Assembly (NCBI RefSeq): GCF_003063435.1 | Contig: NZ_NESL01000003.1 | Coordinates: forward strand, 124,001 to 188,000 | Direction: 5' to 3' | Length of the DNA stretch: 64,000 nucleotides | DNA from: Limnohabitans sp. 2KL-1 | Lineage (GTDB): Bacteria; Pseudomonadota; Gammaproteobacteria; Burkholderiales; Burkholderiaceae_C | Shown: in pieces, positions 18,118 to 26,471 of the stretch | Layout: every line of letters begins with the position of its first letter | Numbering within the stretch: position 1 is the first letter of the stretch | The notes under the pieces: generated by a model | Database searches by the model: none | Seen by the model: the letters and a program-made list of their open reading frames with translations, nothing else | What the model was told of the DNA's origin: nothing | Position numbers and translations under genes: made by a program

Positions 18118-18135
18118 TTGTCATCAGATTTTCAT
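18118..18135 (+). promoter_or_regulatory. candidate Pho box 2 for ppk2
   Basis: TTGTCAT–CAGA–TTTTCAT, again in 11-bp register, 45 bp upstream of the ppk2 ATG. GAAATT lies 10 nt downstream as a weak −10. Confidence 0.55.
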
Positions 18136-18180
18136 GGTGATCAACGAAATTGATTGGCATTCACTGAAGCTGGAAAAACC

Positions 18181-19089
18181 ATGTCTCAAACCGATCAAAT
18201 CAACGAAGAACAAATGCGCCAGCTGCGCGAAGACCTGCTGGACAGCCTGGACGAAGAACTGGAGCTGGAAATCGACGACCGCTGGTCCGACGGCTCACCG
18301 TCTTCTGCCGAGGCCGTGAACGCCCGGGTGCATTACTTTCGCGAACTGCTGCGTCTGCAATCGGAGCTGGTGATGCTGCAAGACTGGGTGGTCAAGACAG
18401 GCCACCGCATGGTGATCCTGTTTGAAGGCCGCGACGCAGCGGGCAAAGGTGGCGTGATCAAGCGCATCACCCAGCGCCTGAACCCCCGCGTGTGCCGCGT
18501 GGCCGCACTGCCCGCGCCCAACGACCGCGAAAAAACCCAGTGGTACTTCCAGCGCTACATCTCCCACCTGCCCGCAGCCGGCGAAATCGTGTTGTTTGAC
18601 CGCAGCTGGTACAACCGCGCCGGTGTTGAAAAAGTCATGGGTTTTTGCACCGAAGACGAATACGAAGAGTTCTTCCGCTCGGTGCCTGAATTCGAAAAGA
18701 TGCTGGTGCGCAGCGGCATTCAACTCGTCAAATACTGGTTCTCGATCACCGATGACGAACAGCACGCCCGCTTTTTGGGACGAATCCACGACCCGCTCAA
18801 GCAGTGGAAGCTCAGCCCGATGGATCTGGAAAGCCGCCGCCGCTGGGAGGACTACACCCAAGCCAAAGAAACCATGATCGAGCGCACCCACATCCCCGAG
18901 GCACCCTGGTGGGTGGTGCAGGCGGTGGACAAGAAAAAGGCCCGCCTGAACTGCATCGATCACTTGCTTGGCCAAGTGCCGTACCACGAGATCGAACACC
19001 CCGAAATCACCCTGCCCGGCCGCGTGCGCAACCCCGACTACATCCGCCACCCGGTACCTCAGGACATGGTCGTTCCTGAGAAATACTGA
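18181..19089 (+). CDS. ppk2: polyphosphate kinase 2
   Basis: PPK2 transfers phosphate between polyphosphate and nucleoside diphosphates or monophosphates. This 302-residue single-domain enzyme has Walker A GRDAAGKGG (about residues 83–91), the lid APNDREKTQWYFQRY and Walker B IVLFDRSWYNRAGVE (about 135). This order and length fit class I PPK2 enzymes, which convert NDPs to NTPs. An acidic N-terminal tail (LDSLDEELELEIDDRW) precedes the domain. ATG 18181 begins the homologous region; a longer frame from 18154 adds only nine residues. Two PhoB-box-like repeats sit upstream, which would link it to the ppk1 and ppx genes in the window. Confidence 0.93.
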   Translation: MSQTDQINEEQMRQLREDLLDSLDEELELEIDDRWSDGSPSSAEAVNARVHYFRELLRLQSELVMLQDWVVKTGHRMVILFEGRDAAGKGGVIKRITQRLNPRVCRVAALPAPNDREKTQWYFQRYISHLPAAGEIVLFDRSWYNRAGVEKVMGFCTEDEYEEFFRSVPEFEKMLVRSGIQLVKYWFSITDDEQHARFLGRIHDPLKQWKLSPMDLESRRRWEDYTQAKETMIERTHIPEAPWWVVQAVDKKKARLNCIDHLLGQVPYHEIEHPEITLPGRVRNPDYIRHPVPQDMVVPEKY

Positions 19090-19100
19090 AGGATCAGCAG

Positions 19101-19125
19101 GCAGGCCTTGGCCCCCAAGGCCTGC
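19101..19125 (+). terminator. hairpin after ppk2
   Basis: A perfect 11-bp stem GCAGGCCTTGG / CCAAGGCCTGC with a CCC loop. No T-run follows, so it may be a stabilising 3' hairpin or part of rho-dependent termination. Confidence 0.5.
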
Positions 19126-19147
19126 TCTGCCTCAACACCGCCCAGCC

Positions 19148-19369
19148 TTAAACCGCAGGGGCTTTGGCAGGGTAACAGTCAAAACAGCCAAACATCGGCT
19201 TGCCCACCAGCATGCGGTTCGCGCCCTGCGAACGGGGCTTGTGCTTGCCACATTTGTAGCAACTCATCATCGCGCCAGCATGCCCTGCCGGGCCAAATGG
19301 CGACCCCGTGGCCCGCGATTTATAACGCAGACCATCGCTGTTGATTTCTGTCTTGATGTGATCGTTCAT
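19148..19369 (-). CDS. small four-cysteine (CxxC) hypothetical protein
   Basis: A 73-residue protein whose C-terminal half has CYKCGKH followed 22 residues later by CFDC, a likely zinc ribbon. The N-terminal part is polar (RYKSRATGSPFGPAGHAGAMM). I recognise no characterised family, but the spacing looks like a conserved small zinc-binding protein. There is no signal peptide or membrane segment. It converges with ppk2. The 130 bp upstream of it (to 19499) show no other gene. Confidence 0.5.
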   Translation of the reverse strand: MNDHIKTEINSDGLRYKSRATGSPFGPAGHAGAMMSCYKCGKHKPRSQGANRMLVGKPMFGCFDCYPAKAPAV

Positions 19370-19499
19370 GTTGAAATCTTAGAAAGGACACGTTAAACAG
19401 TGATGACTGTTGGCCTCGACTCACTCAATCATGACCCGTCAAAATAAACACGCAAAAGTCCATGGTCAAGGACTTCCAAAACCAGGGACGTTTTAGGCC

Positions 19500-20513
19500 T
19501 CAGCTTGACATGCCGATGGGATCCCAGACCTGCAGCCATTTGACGAATTGGCCAAGGCCCTCTTGCAAAGAAGTGTCAGGCCATTGATCGATCATGCCCA
19601 ACAAACGGACCTCGCTTGCGCAAGTCAATTGGACATCCGCTTTTTGCATGGGTGCGTATTCGATGATGGGCGTCATGTTCAGTTGCATGGCCAGGGTTTG
19701 GACAAAATGGTTCACGCTGACCGGGCGGTGATGGCCCACATTGACCACCGTAGCCCCCTCCCACCGCGCATGGGGTGCGGCCAATGCTGTGACAGCAGCC
19801 ACGGTGTCACCGACGAATGTGAAATCGCGCAGCAATTCACCATTGGCATATACGGTGATGGGTTCTCGCCGACGAATCGCCTGTGCAAACAAATAAGGTG
19901 CCATATCCGGACGACCCCAAGGCCCGTACACCGTGAAAAACCGCATGCCCAAGCTCTGCAGTCCGTATTGCGCGTGGTAAGCCATGGCCATGGCTTCATT
20001 GGCCTGCTTGGTCGCTGCATAAAAAGATTGAGGGCGGTCCGTGCGGTCCTCTTCCAGAAAAGGAGCGTCATCGCGCATGCCGTAAACACTGGATGAACTG
20101 GCGTAAAGCAGCCTTTCGACTTTGTGCTGGTGGCAGGCATGCAGGACCTGGGAAAATCCGACCAGATTGGGTGCCACGAAGTCCAGTGGCGCCTGCATCG
20201 AATGACGAACGCCAGCCTGAGCCGCCAGATGAATCACAACGTTTGGATGGAGGTCTGCAATCCAGTCAGCGAACGCACCCGACCGGGATATATCCAGTGG
20301 CTTGTAATGCACGCCTGGTGTTCGCTGCAACAGGTCTATACGAGCCGCACGCAGTCGCGAGGATGTGCTGTTAGGGTCTGCATCCACAGGCGTGCAACCT
20401 GCACTGTCGGCCCAATCGCAGACATGCACCGATTGCCCCTGCCGCGCCAGATTCAAAGCCAATTGTGAGCCGATGAAGCCTGCCGCACCCGTAATGATCC
20501 ATGTGATTGTCAT
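19500..20513 (-). CDS. NAD-dependent sugar epimerase, UDP-glucuronate 4-epimerase-like
   Basis: A 337-residue extended short-chain dehydrogenase. NAD-binding GAAGFIGSQLA is at residues 9–19. The catalytic Ser is in YASSSSVYG (138–144) and Tyr/Lys in YAATK (165–169). AAQAGVRHSMQAP and FFTVYGPWGRPDMA are hallmark stretches of UDP-glucuronate 4-epimerases (LspL/CapI/GAE type), which make UDP-galacturonate. The UDP-glucuronate would come from ugd at 33785–35242. It diverges from the PAP2–GT cassette with only a few bases between the starts, so the two are probably co-regulated. A UDP-glucose/GalNAc epimerase role is less likely given the RPDMA motif. A lone CTGTCAT lies 42 bp upstream. Confidence 0.8.
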   Translation of the reverse strand: MTITWIITGAAGFIGSQLALNLARQGQSVHVCDWADSAGCTPVDADPNSTSSRLRAARIDLLQRTPGVHYKPLDISRSGAFADWIADLHPNVVIHLAAQAGVRHSMQAPLDFVAPNLVGFSQVLHACHQHKVERLLYASSSSVYGMRDDAPFLEEDRTDRPQSFYAATKQANEAMAMAYHAQYGLQSLGMRFFTVYGPWGRPDMAPYLFAQAIRRREPITVYANGELLRDFTFVGDTVAAVTALAAPHARWEGATVVNVGHHRPVSVNHFVQTLAMQLNMTPIIEYAPMQKADVQLTCASEVRLLGMIDQWPDTSLQEGLGQFVKWLQVWDPIGMSS

Positions 20514-20527
20514 AAAGCTGTGCTTTG

Positions 20528-21361
20528 ATGGTGATGAAATTCTGGATCACCAATATGACAGTTGTGCGAGAGGAATCGGTTTTGTTCCAAGCAATGCCCT
20601 GGGAAATCTGGCGCTGCACAGTGATTTTGGCCACCCTTTGCATGGTGTCTGGCGTGACGCTGCACCACTCTGCGGTGGACCACGAATGGCTGATTTGGGG
20701 GCACCGGCAAGTCTGGCTGCCTGATCAGTTTTGGCTGTTTGTGACGCAATGGGGTGACGCTGGCCAAAGCTTGATCTTGCTTATGGTCATTTTCTTTGAT
20801 CGATGCGTTGACTTGGCGCTTGTATTCAAGACGTGGTTGATGGGTATCCCAGCGTCAGTCCTGCTCAAGGCCATCGACAACAGTGCGCGGCCCTTGTCCG
20901 TGCTGGAGAGCGAATTGCTGAACATTGTCGGGCAGCCGCCTATGCTGGGGCACTCGATGCCATCGGGTCATGCCATGACTGCAGGCGCAATGGCTGCTCT
21001 GCTGTTTTTTGGCTTCCACCAAAAACGTCCATGGCTTTCCATGCTGATGTTGTTGGCTTGCGGTCTTGTGGCACTTTCGCGTTTGTCTGTAGGGGCACAT
21101 TGGCCCGGTGACGTGCTGACCGGACTGGGTTTGGGTTGGTTACTGGTCATGCTGGCCCAACAGTGGGAACGCGTGCAACCCTGGGCAACGAGGCTGACAT
21201 CGGCCCGTTCGCAGGCGCTGATCATCTGGTTGCAAGTCTTTTTGCTTGTCTTGACTTGGATGCAGCCGTCGGAAGGTCTGGGCATGATTTTGGCGCGCAT
21301 GACGATCACAGCATGGGTGCTCACATCGGTCGCATCGAAATGGCAACGGCAATTGGCATGA
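20528..21361 (+). CDS. PAP2-family membrane phosphatase
   Basis: About 277 residues with six membrane helices and the full lipid-phosphatase triad: KAIDNSARP (KxxxxxxRP), PSGH and SRLSVGAHWPGD (SRxxxxxHxxxD). PAP2 enzymes dephosphorylate undecaprenyl pyrophosphate, phosphatidate, or lipid A (LpxE/LpxF). The glycosyltransferase cassette that follows points to lipid A or undecaprenyl substrates; this is inference. The start is uncertain: TTG/ATG/GTG/ATG occur in frame at 20525–20534 without a clear ribosome-binding site, whereas AGAGGA precedes an in-frame TTG at about 20582. The stop overlaps the next gene by ATGA. Confidence 0.8.
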   Translation: MVMKFWITNMTVVREESVLFQAMPWEIWRCTVILATLCMVSGVTLHHSAVDHEWLIWGHRQVWLPDQFWLFVTQWGDAGQSLILLMVIFFDRCVDLALVFKTWLMGIPASVLLKAIDNSARPLSVLESELLNIVGQPPMLGHSMPSGHAMTAGAMAALLFFGFHQKRPWLSMLMLLACGLVALSRLSVGAHWPGDVLTGLGLGWLLVMLAQQWERVQPWATRLTSARSQALIIWLQVFLLVLTWMQPSEGLGMILARMTITAWVLTSVASKWQRQLA

Positions 21362-22314
21362 CCGGGTCAAGCGCCAAGCATTCAAGCGTTCACTTCAAGG
21401 CCATGGCTTTGTTGACCGGTTTTGTCCTGGCGCTTGCTTTGCTCGCCTGGGCATCGGCAAAGCTGAACGCAGATGAATTGTTCATTTTGTGGCGTGCCGT
21501 CCCCTTTTGGGGCTGGGTGACTGCTGCACTGATGTGGTCATGCACCTTCTTTTTACGGGCAGTCAGATTACGCCAGGAGTGGCGCTGGAAACGTCAAGTG
21601 CGTGGGTCACAAGCCATGCGCTTGGTGTTATTTCACAACGCTGCGGTACTGCTGACGCCATTGCGCGCCGGGGAGTTGGGCTACCCGCTGCTCGTGCGAC
21701 AGATGTTTGGTGCCAGCTGGCAAGAGGCCATGCACAGCCTGATGTGGTTGCGATTGCAAGACCTGATGGTGCTCGGCCTCTTGGCGTTGATTTTGTGGCC
21801 TGGTCTTCCGCTCACTTGGCGGGTTTTGTTTGCGATTTTTTTATGCTCAGCTCTGCTCGTGCCAAGAAAGCTGATCCTCAAACTATTAACCCATCGGCCA
21901 AGCTGGTCGGCCAAGCTAAGCCCTTTCTTGCATGGCCGTAGCCGTCACAGTGGCTGGTGGTTGAGCCTCGGCAACTGGGCGATCAAGATCGCGGTGGTCG
22001 CCTCTTTGCTGCATGCCATGACGCCCGAGGTGATGGGTCTGAGTCACCAACGCGCTTTGGCAGGCGCACTGGGCGGAGAACTCGCAGCCTTGCTACCTGT
22101 TCAAGGCCCTGCCGGATTAGGCACCTATGAAGCGGGTGTCTGGCTGTTATCGGGCTTGCCACTCGATTCAGCCCCCATTTTCGGCATGGCGGCGTTGCTG
22201 GTGCACGGTTTTTGCCTGGCAGTTTCACTGGGCCTCGCGGGTCTTTATGCAGTGCTGGCGGCATGGGGACAACCCGGGCCTCACAAGATTGATACAGAGA
22301 GATTGGACCCATGA
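21358..22314 (+). CDS. flippase-like (LPG_synthase_TM / UPF0104) membrane protein
   Basis: This 318-residue protein of about eight helices resembles the transmembrane part of lysyl-phosphatidylglycerol synthase (MprF) and AglD-type proteins. Typical segments are HNAAVLLTPLRAGELGYPLLVR and GGELAALLPVQGPAGLGTYEAG, the conserved Arg/Glu-Gly loops of that family. These domains are thought to flip lipids or lipid-linked sugars across the membrane. ATG 21358 overlaps the previous stop (ATGA); the upstream frame from 21136 is a shadow of the PAP2 gene. Between a PAP2 and an ArnC-like GT2 it could flip a polyprenyl-phosphate sugar. Confidence 0.72.
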   Translation: MTGSSAKHSSVHFKAMALLTGFVLALALLAWASAKLNADELFILWRAVPFWGWVTAALMWSCTFFLRAVRLRQEWRWKRQVRGSQAMRLVLFHNAAVLLTPLRAGELGYPLLVRQMFGASWQEAMHSLMWLRLQDLMVLGLLALILWPGLPLTWRVLFAIFLCSALLVPRKLILKLLTHRPSWSAKLSPFLHGRSRHSGWWLSLGNWAIKIAVVASLLHAMTPEVMGLSHQRALAGALGGELAALLPVQGPAGLGTYEAGVWLLSGLPLDSAPIFGMAALLVHGFCLAVSLGLAGLYAVLAAWGQPGPHKIDTERLDP

Positions 22315-23321
22315 CCTGTTTGCCGCATGAATTACCGCCACATCGCCTTTCAGTGGTGGTGCCCATGTTCAACGAGGAAGAGCTCGCCCAAGACCTGATC
22401 GATGCAGTGCAATCCGCACTGCACGACTACCCGCATCCTTGGGAGCTGATCGTGGTGGACGATGGCAGCAGCGACCAAACCTGGAGGCGGCTGAGCATGC
22501 GTGCCAGCGAGGTGGGCTCGCACATTCGAATCGTGCGACTGCTGCGCAACTTTCGTCAGACCGCCGCCATGCAAGCGGGCATCGACATGGCACGTGGCGA
22601 TGTGATCGTCACCATGGATGGCGATCTGCAAAATGACCCCCAAGACATTCCAAGGTTGGTCGGCAAGTTGCTGGAGGATGACCTGGATCTGGTGGCGGGC
22701 TGGCGACAAAACCGTCAAGATGGTTTGCTCTTGCGAAAACTGCCTTCCAAGTTGGCAAACAGACTGATACGGCGTGTCAGCGGCCTGGAATTCCAGGACC
22801 TGGGATGCAGCCTGAAGGCTTTTCGCACCGATGTGGTCCGCAAGATCAGGTTGTATGGTGAGATGCATCGCTTTATCCCCGCTTGGATGGCCACCGTCAC
22901 CTCGCCCGATCGCATGGCGGAAGTGGCGGTCAGTCACCATGCACGCACCAAAGGGCAGTCCAAATATGGCATTACCCGAACCCTGCGCGTTTTGGTGGAT
23001 TTGCTGTCGATCCATTTTTTTCTGCGATTTGGTACCCGTCCTGGGCATTTTTTTGGTGGGCTGGGTTTGCTGGTCAGCGGCGCTGGGGGACTCATGCTGG
23101 CCTATCTGGCCGTGCTCAAACTGATGGGTGACGACATTGGGACGCGTCCATTGATGTTTCTGGGTTTTTTCTGCGTGGTGGCAGGCTTGCAATTCCTGAC
23201 CACGGGGGTTTTGTCTGAAATGCTGATGCGCACCTATTTTGATGGGGGACAGTCCTTGGCGTACCACACAAGGCAGCATGTTCAGCCTTCTGATGCCGAG
23301 GCCTGGCATGTTGCGAACTGA
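22311..23321 (+). CDS. GT2 glycosyltransferase, polyprenyl-phosphate sugar synthase type (ArnC/RgtE/DPM1-like)
   Basis: 336 residues. An N-terminal GT-A domain has VVVPMFNEEE, DDGSSD (residues 50–55) and the metal-binding TMDGDLQNDP (101–110). QDLGCSLKAFR and the GQSKYG loop mark enzymes that load a sugar onto undecaprenyl phosphate. Two C-terminal helices (about 243–270 and 283–306) anchor it. ArnC makes Und-P-Ara4FN and RgtE makes polyprenyl-P-galacturonate. The neighbouring epimerase suggests a uronic acid donor, but the sugar is not determined. ATGA overlap with the preceding gene shows translational coupling. Confidence 0.85.
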   Translation: MTCLPHELPPHRLSVVVPMFNEEELAQDLIDAVQSALHDYPHPWELIVVDDGSSDQTWRRLSMRASEVGSHIRIVRLLRNFRQTAAMQAGIDMARGDVIVTMDGDLQNDPQDIPRLVGKLLEDDLDLVAGWRQNRQDGLLLRKLPSKLANRLIRRVSGLEFQDLGCSLKAFRTDVVRKIRLYGEMHRFIPAWMATVTSPDRMAEVAVSHHARTKGQSKYGITRTLRVLVDLLSIHFFLRFGTRPGHFFGGLGLLVSGAGGLMLAYLAVLKLMGDDIGTRPLMFLGFFCVVAGLQFLTTGVLSEMLMRTYFDGGQSLAYHTRQHVQPSDAEAWHVAN

Positions 23322-24894
23322 GCCGTTGTCGCTGTTCCCCGCTGCAGGCATTTCCTTGCGGTTGGCAGCCCTGAGCCTCGGCCTGTTGGCTTTCCTGTTG
23401 TTGGGGCTGGGGCAACCCGAACTGTTCGACGTGGATGAAGGTGCGTTTGCTGAAGCCACCCGGGAAATGCTGTCATCAGGCGACTGGGGGCACACCACTT
23501 TGAATGGCGCAGATCGCTTCGACAAACCCATGGGCATCTATTGGCTGCAAGGACTCAGCGCCACGGTCTTGGGTCTGACTGAATTTGCCTTGCGTCTGCC
23601 ATCGGCCTTGGCCACATGGCTGGCCGCTTTGGCGGTGGGGCACTTTGTCATGCACCGCTGGGGGCTGCGTGCGGGTGTGTTGGCGGCAGTGATCCACGTG
23701 ACCAGTTTTGGCAGCTGGGCCATGGCACACGCGGCCACGGCGGACGCTGTGTTGGGCTTGTGTCTGATGCTCAGCGCACTGGACCTGTGGCGGTATCTGG
23801 AAACTGCAAACTTGCCTGCTTTGGGCCGCCTGGGTCTTTGGATGGGCTTGGGCCTTTTGGTCAAAGGCCCTGTCGCATTTTTGATTCCGGTTGCCAGTTT
23901 ATGGCTCAGCTGCCTGAGTGCGCGAACGTGGCAACCGGTGTGGCGCGCCTTGGTCAACCGCCGTGCCTGGTTGACCATGCTGGCGGTCTCATTGCCCTGG
24001 TATGCCTATGCCTATTGGCGGCATGGTCAGACCTTTGTGGATGGCTTTATTTTGAAGCACAACATCGACCGTTTTACGGCGCCCATGGAAGGCCATGCTG
24101 GCAGTTGGTTTTATTTCGCGGTGGTTGCGCCGCTGCTTTGGATGCCCTGGTCGCCGCTCATGCTCGTCTGGTGGGGCAGATGGCGTGACATCTGGCGAGA
24201 TGCCACGACCCAAAGAGCCTTGATCTGGACGGTCTTTGTCTTTGTATTTTTCAGCTTTTCGGCCACCAAACTGCCGCATTACGGCATTTACGCTGCACCA
24301 GGGGTTGTGGTTTTGCTGGCGGCCACTGCCGGTCGCATGCAGGCATGGCATGGTTGGCTGTACGCGGGCACATGGATGGTGTGGCACGCCTTCCTGGTGG
24401 GCCTGCCGCTGATCTTGATGGCATCGCCTGCGCTGGTTGCACAGGAACTGTCGCCCGTGTTCATGCATGCAGCGCAACGAATTTCGCTGCTCCCGATTTT
24501 GGCCGTGTGGATGGTATTTGTCGCCTTCATCGTTTTCTGGCGCAAGCGCCTGCTGTGGCTGGGTCATCACTCAGGGGTCTTGTCTCTGATGGCCCTGATA
24601 CACGCCACGGTGCTGACGCTGGTGGTCTGGCCCTGGTGGGCAAACACCTTGCAGGGACCGATCAAAACACTGGGGCTTGCATCACGCGATAGGCCCGCAG
24701 CGGTAGGACAAATGGGCGGGAATTGGCCTTCTTTCGCTTTTTATCGACAGCAAGCCCTGCTCGGGAAAGATGAACACATGGATGTGATCTTGATGCCCGA
24801 ATCCCGGCTCACGGCTGGGACCCACGGGGAAACACTGGCACGAGCGCAAGGCATGGTTTTGTTCCGACCGGCAAAGACAACACAACAGCCATGA
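23308..24894 (+). CDS. GT39 (ArnT/RgtD-like) lipid-linked sugar transferase
   Basis: About 528 residues with around 11 membrane helices. After helix 1 the periplasmic loop reads ELFDVDEGAFAEATREML, the Asp-Glu motif of ArnT/PMT glycosyltransferases, followed by RFDKPMGIYWLQ. A second conserved segment is FSFSATKLPHYGIYAAPG in the last third. These enzymes move a sugar from polyprenyl phosphate onto lipid A or core on the outer face of the inner membrane. The ATG at 23308 is preferred (AGG 8 nt upstream, leader RTEPLSLF before helix 1). It overlaps the GT2 stop by 14 bp; ATG 23278 is an alternative. Confidence 0.8.
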   Translation: MLRTEPLSLFPAAGISLRLAALSLGLLAFLLLGLGQPELFDVDEGAFAEATREMLSSGDWGHTTLNGADRFDKPMGIYWLQGLSATVLGLTEFALRLPSALATWLAALAVGHFVMHRWGLRAGVLAAVIHVTSFGSWAMAHAATADAVLGLCLMLSALDLWRYLETANLPALGRLGLWMGLGLLVKGPVAFLIPVASLWLSCLSARTWQPVWRALVNRRAWLTMLAVSLPWYAYAYWRHGQTFVDGFILKHNIDRFTAPMEGHAGSWFYFAVVAPLLWMPWSPLMLVWWGRWRDIWRDATTQRALIWTVFVFVFFSFSATKLPHYGIYAAPGVVVLLAATAGRMQAWHGWLYAGTWMVWHAFLVGLPLILMASPALVAQELSPVFMHAAQRISLLPILAVWMVFVAFIVFWRKRLLWLGHHSGVLSLMALIHATVLTLVVWPWWANTLQGPIKTLGLASRDRPAAVGQMGGNWPSFAFYRQQALLGKDEHMDVILMPESRLTAGTHGETLARAQGMVLFRPAKTTQQP

Positions 24895-26471
24895 ACACTG
24901 AAAACACGGTTTTGAACGCACGCGACCGACGGACCGCGCTTTGGTTCTTGTGGGCTCTGGTGCCTGGGTTATTCGCTTGGCGACTGTCGGCGTCATGGTG
25001 GAGTGGTGCAGGCCTTTTTGTGGACGAAGCACAGTACTGGGACTGGTCGCGGGATCTGGCTTGGGGTTACTTTTCCAAACCGCCGGTTTTGCCTGCACTC
25101 ATCCGACTGTCCACCCTTTTGGCTGGGGACGGCATCGCCGGGGTACGCAGTCTGGTGGTTTTTTTATGGACACTGACACCGGTGGTGTTGTGGCGTCTGG
25201 TGTGGGACATGTTTCGCGATCAAGCACCGCATGTGCCCGTGCGTACTCGCTTGCTCGTGGGTGCATGGGCGGCGGCATTGGCCAGCGCCATGCTGGTCTT
25301 TGCGCTCATCGGCCAGGTGGCCACAACCGATGGGCCTTTGCTCTTTTTTTGGGCTTTGCTGATGTGGTTTTTCTGGCGTGCGATGCAGACACCACAACGG
25401 CTTTGGCCGTGGGTTCTGTGGGGCATCCTTTTGGCTCTGGCTCTGCTGTCGAAATACACCGCCTGTGTTGCGGTCGTCAGCGCACTGTGGTTGGCGTTCA
25501 AACAACGACATGCCAGCATTTGGCAAGGCCTTGCCCTGGCCTTCATGGTGTGCGGCGTACTTTTGATCCCTCATGCGATGTGGAATCAGACACACGGGTG
25601 GCCCACACTGAGGCACACCGCTGAATTGTTGGCGGGCAGCGATTCAGCTGAACACGCCGGAGCTGTTTTTTCGGCCTTGAAGTACACCGCCAGCCAATGG
25701 GTACTGGTCGGACCGGTCGTGTTTTTGACCGGGGTGTTTGGGTTCATACGCTGGCGGCAAAAAGCCCCCAAACGGACCGATGAGACACGCCCAAAAACTG
25801 GGGGCGTACCTCTGATGGAATGGGCTTGGACTTGGACATGGCCCATTTGGCTGCTTGGCCTCATGCAGTCTCTGCAGGGTAAGGCAGAAATGAACTGGCC
25901 TGCCCCGGCCGTGTTGGGTTTCGCCCTGATGCTGGCCCTGATGCTGGCCCTGATGCTGGCCCTGTGGCAGGGCCTGACCACTTTGTCATGGCGTGGTCCC
26001 TGGCTGGTGTTGATACTGGGTGCCATGGTGGGGGCTACCGTCTCACTCGGCGGCGATTGGCGCCAGCATCTGGATGCAAAAAGCCAAGGCACTCGCTGGG
26101 ATCTGTGGGCTCGCGCCCGTGGCTGGGACGCCGCTTTGCAGTCCATGGCACCACATTTGGCGCAGTTCCCAGAGTCAAAGATTGTGGCCTCAGAGCGTGC
26201 GCTCATTGCGCATGCCGCCTACGCTTGGCGCGAACAAGGCCGACGCCCGCAGGCCTGGCCCACCCAGGCTTTGCCCAAGCACCACTACGAAATGAGCGAT
26301 CCATTTGACCCGCACAGCGCAAAAGGCAAAGGCCTGCCTGTTTTGTTGATCACAACCCAACCCAACCCCTGGACGGCTCAGTGGCTGGAACTGTTTCCGC
26401 ATCGTCAATGGCTCCACAGCCACACTGAAGCAGGTCGTACCCTTGACCTGTGGAGGCTGGATACACCATGA
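24891..26471 (+). CDS. second GT39-family membrane glycosyltransferase
   Basis: 526 residues, polytopic. The first periplasmic loop has LFVDEAQYWDWSRDLAWGYFSKPP, the classic DE(A/G)xYW…GY(Y/F)xKPP pattern of the RgtA–D/PMT group. Further on, ALLSKYTACV matches the loop after the catalytic helices. The C-terminal 100 residues form a soluble domain. The acceptor is unknown; two GT39 enzymes in tandem suggest two acceptor positions. A 12-bp in-frame tandem repeat (25926–25961) encodes LMLA three times within a helix. The gene overlaps its neighbours on both sides by ATGA. Confidence 0.82.
   Translation: MNTENTVLNARDRRTALWFLWALVPGLFAWRLSASWWSGAGLFVDEAQYWDWSRDLAWGYFSKPPVLPALIRLSTLLAGDGIAGVRSLVVFLWTLTPVVLWRLVWDMFRDQAPHVPVRTRLLVGAWAAALASAMLVFALIGQVATTDGPLLFFWALLMWFFWRAMQTPQRLWPWVLWGILLALALLSKYTACVAVVSALWLAFKQRHASIWQGLALAFMVCGVLLIPHAMWNQTHGWPTLRHTAELLAGSDSAEHAGAVFSALKYTASQWVLVGPVVFLTGVFGFIRWRQKAPKRTDETRPKTGGVPLMEWAWTWTWPIWLLGLMQSLQGKAEMNWPAPAVLGFALMLALMLALMLALWQGLTTLSWRGPWLVLILGAMVGATVSLGGDWRQHLDAKSQGTRWDLWARARGWDAALQSMAPHLAQFPESKIVASERALIAHAAYAWREQGRRPQAWPTQALPKHHYEMSDPFDPHSAKGKGLPVLLITTQPNPWTAQWLELFPHRQWLHSHTEAGRTLDLWRLDTP
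25926..25961. repeat. 12-bp tandem repeat ×3 in the GT39 gene
   Basis: CTGATGCTGGCC is repeated exactly three times, lengthening a hydrophobic helix by LMLA units. The units are identical at the nucleotide level, suggesting recent slippage. Confidence 0.9.

Noticed and set aside
19370-19499. 130-bp gap upstream of the small CxxC gene, checked for an sRNA
   Set aside because: No clear terminator or promoter pair; only short A/T-rich words.
20514-20561. Possible Pho box for the epimerase gene (CTGTCAT on the minus strand at 20555–20561 with CAGAAT 10 nt on)
   Set aside because: Only one heptamer is good; the units 11 bp to either side do not match. Left as a single half-site, though it would fit the lipid A hypothesis.
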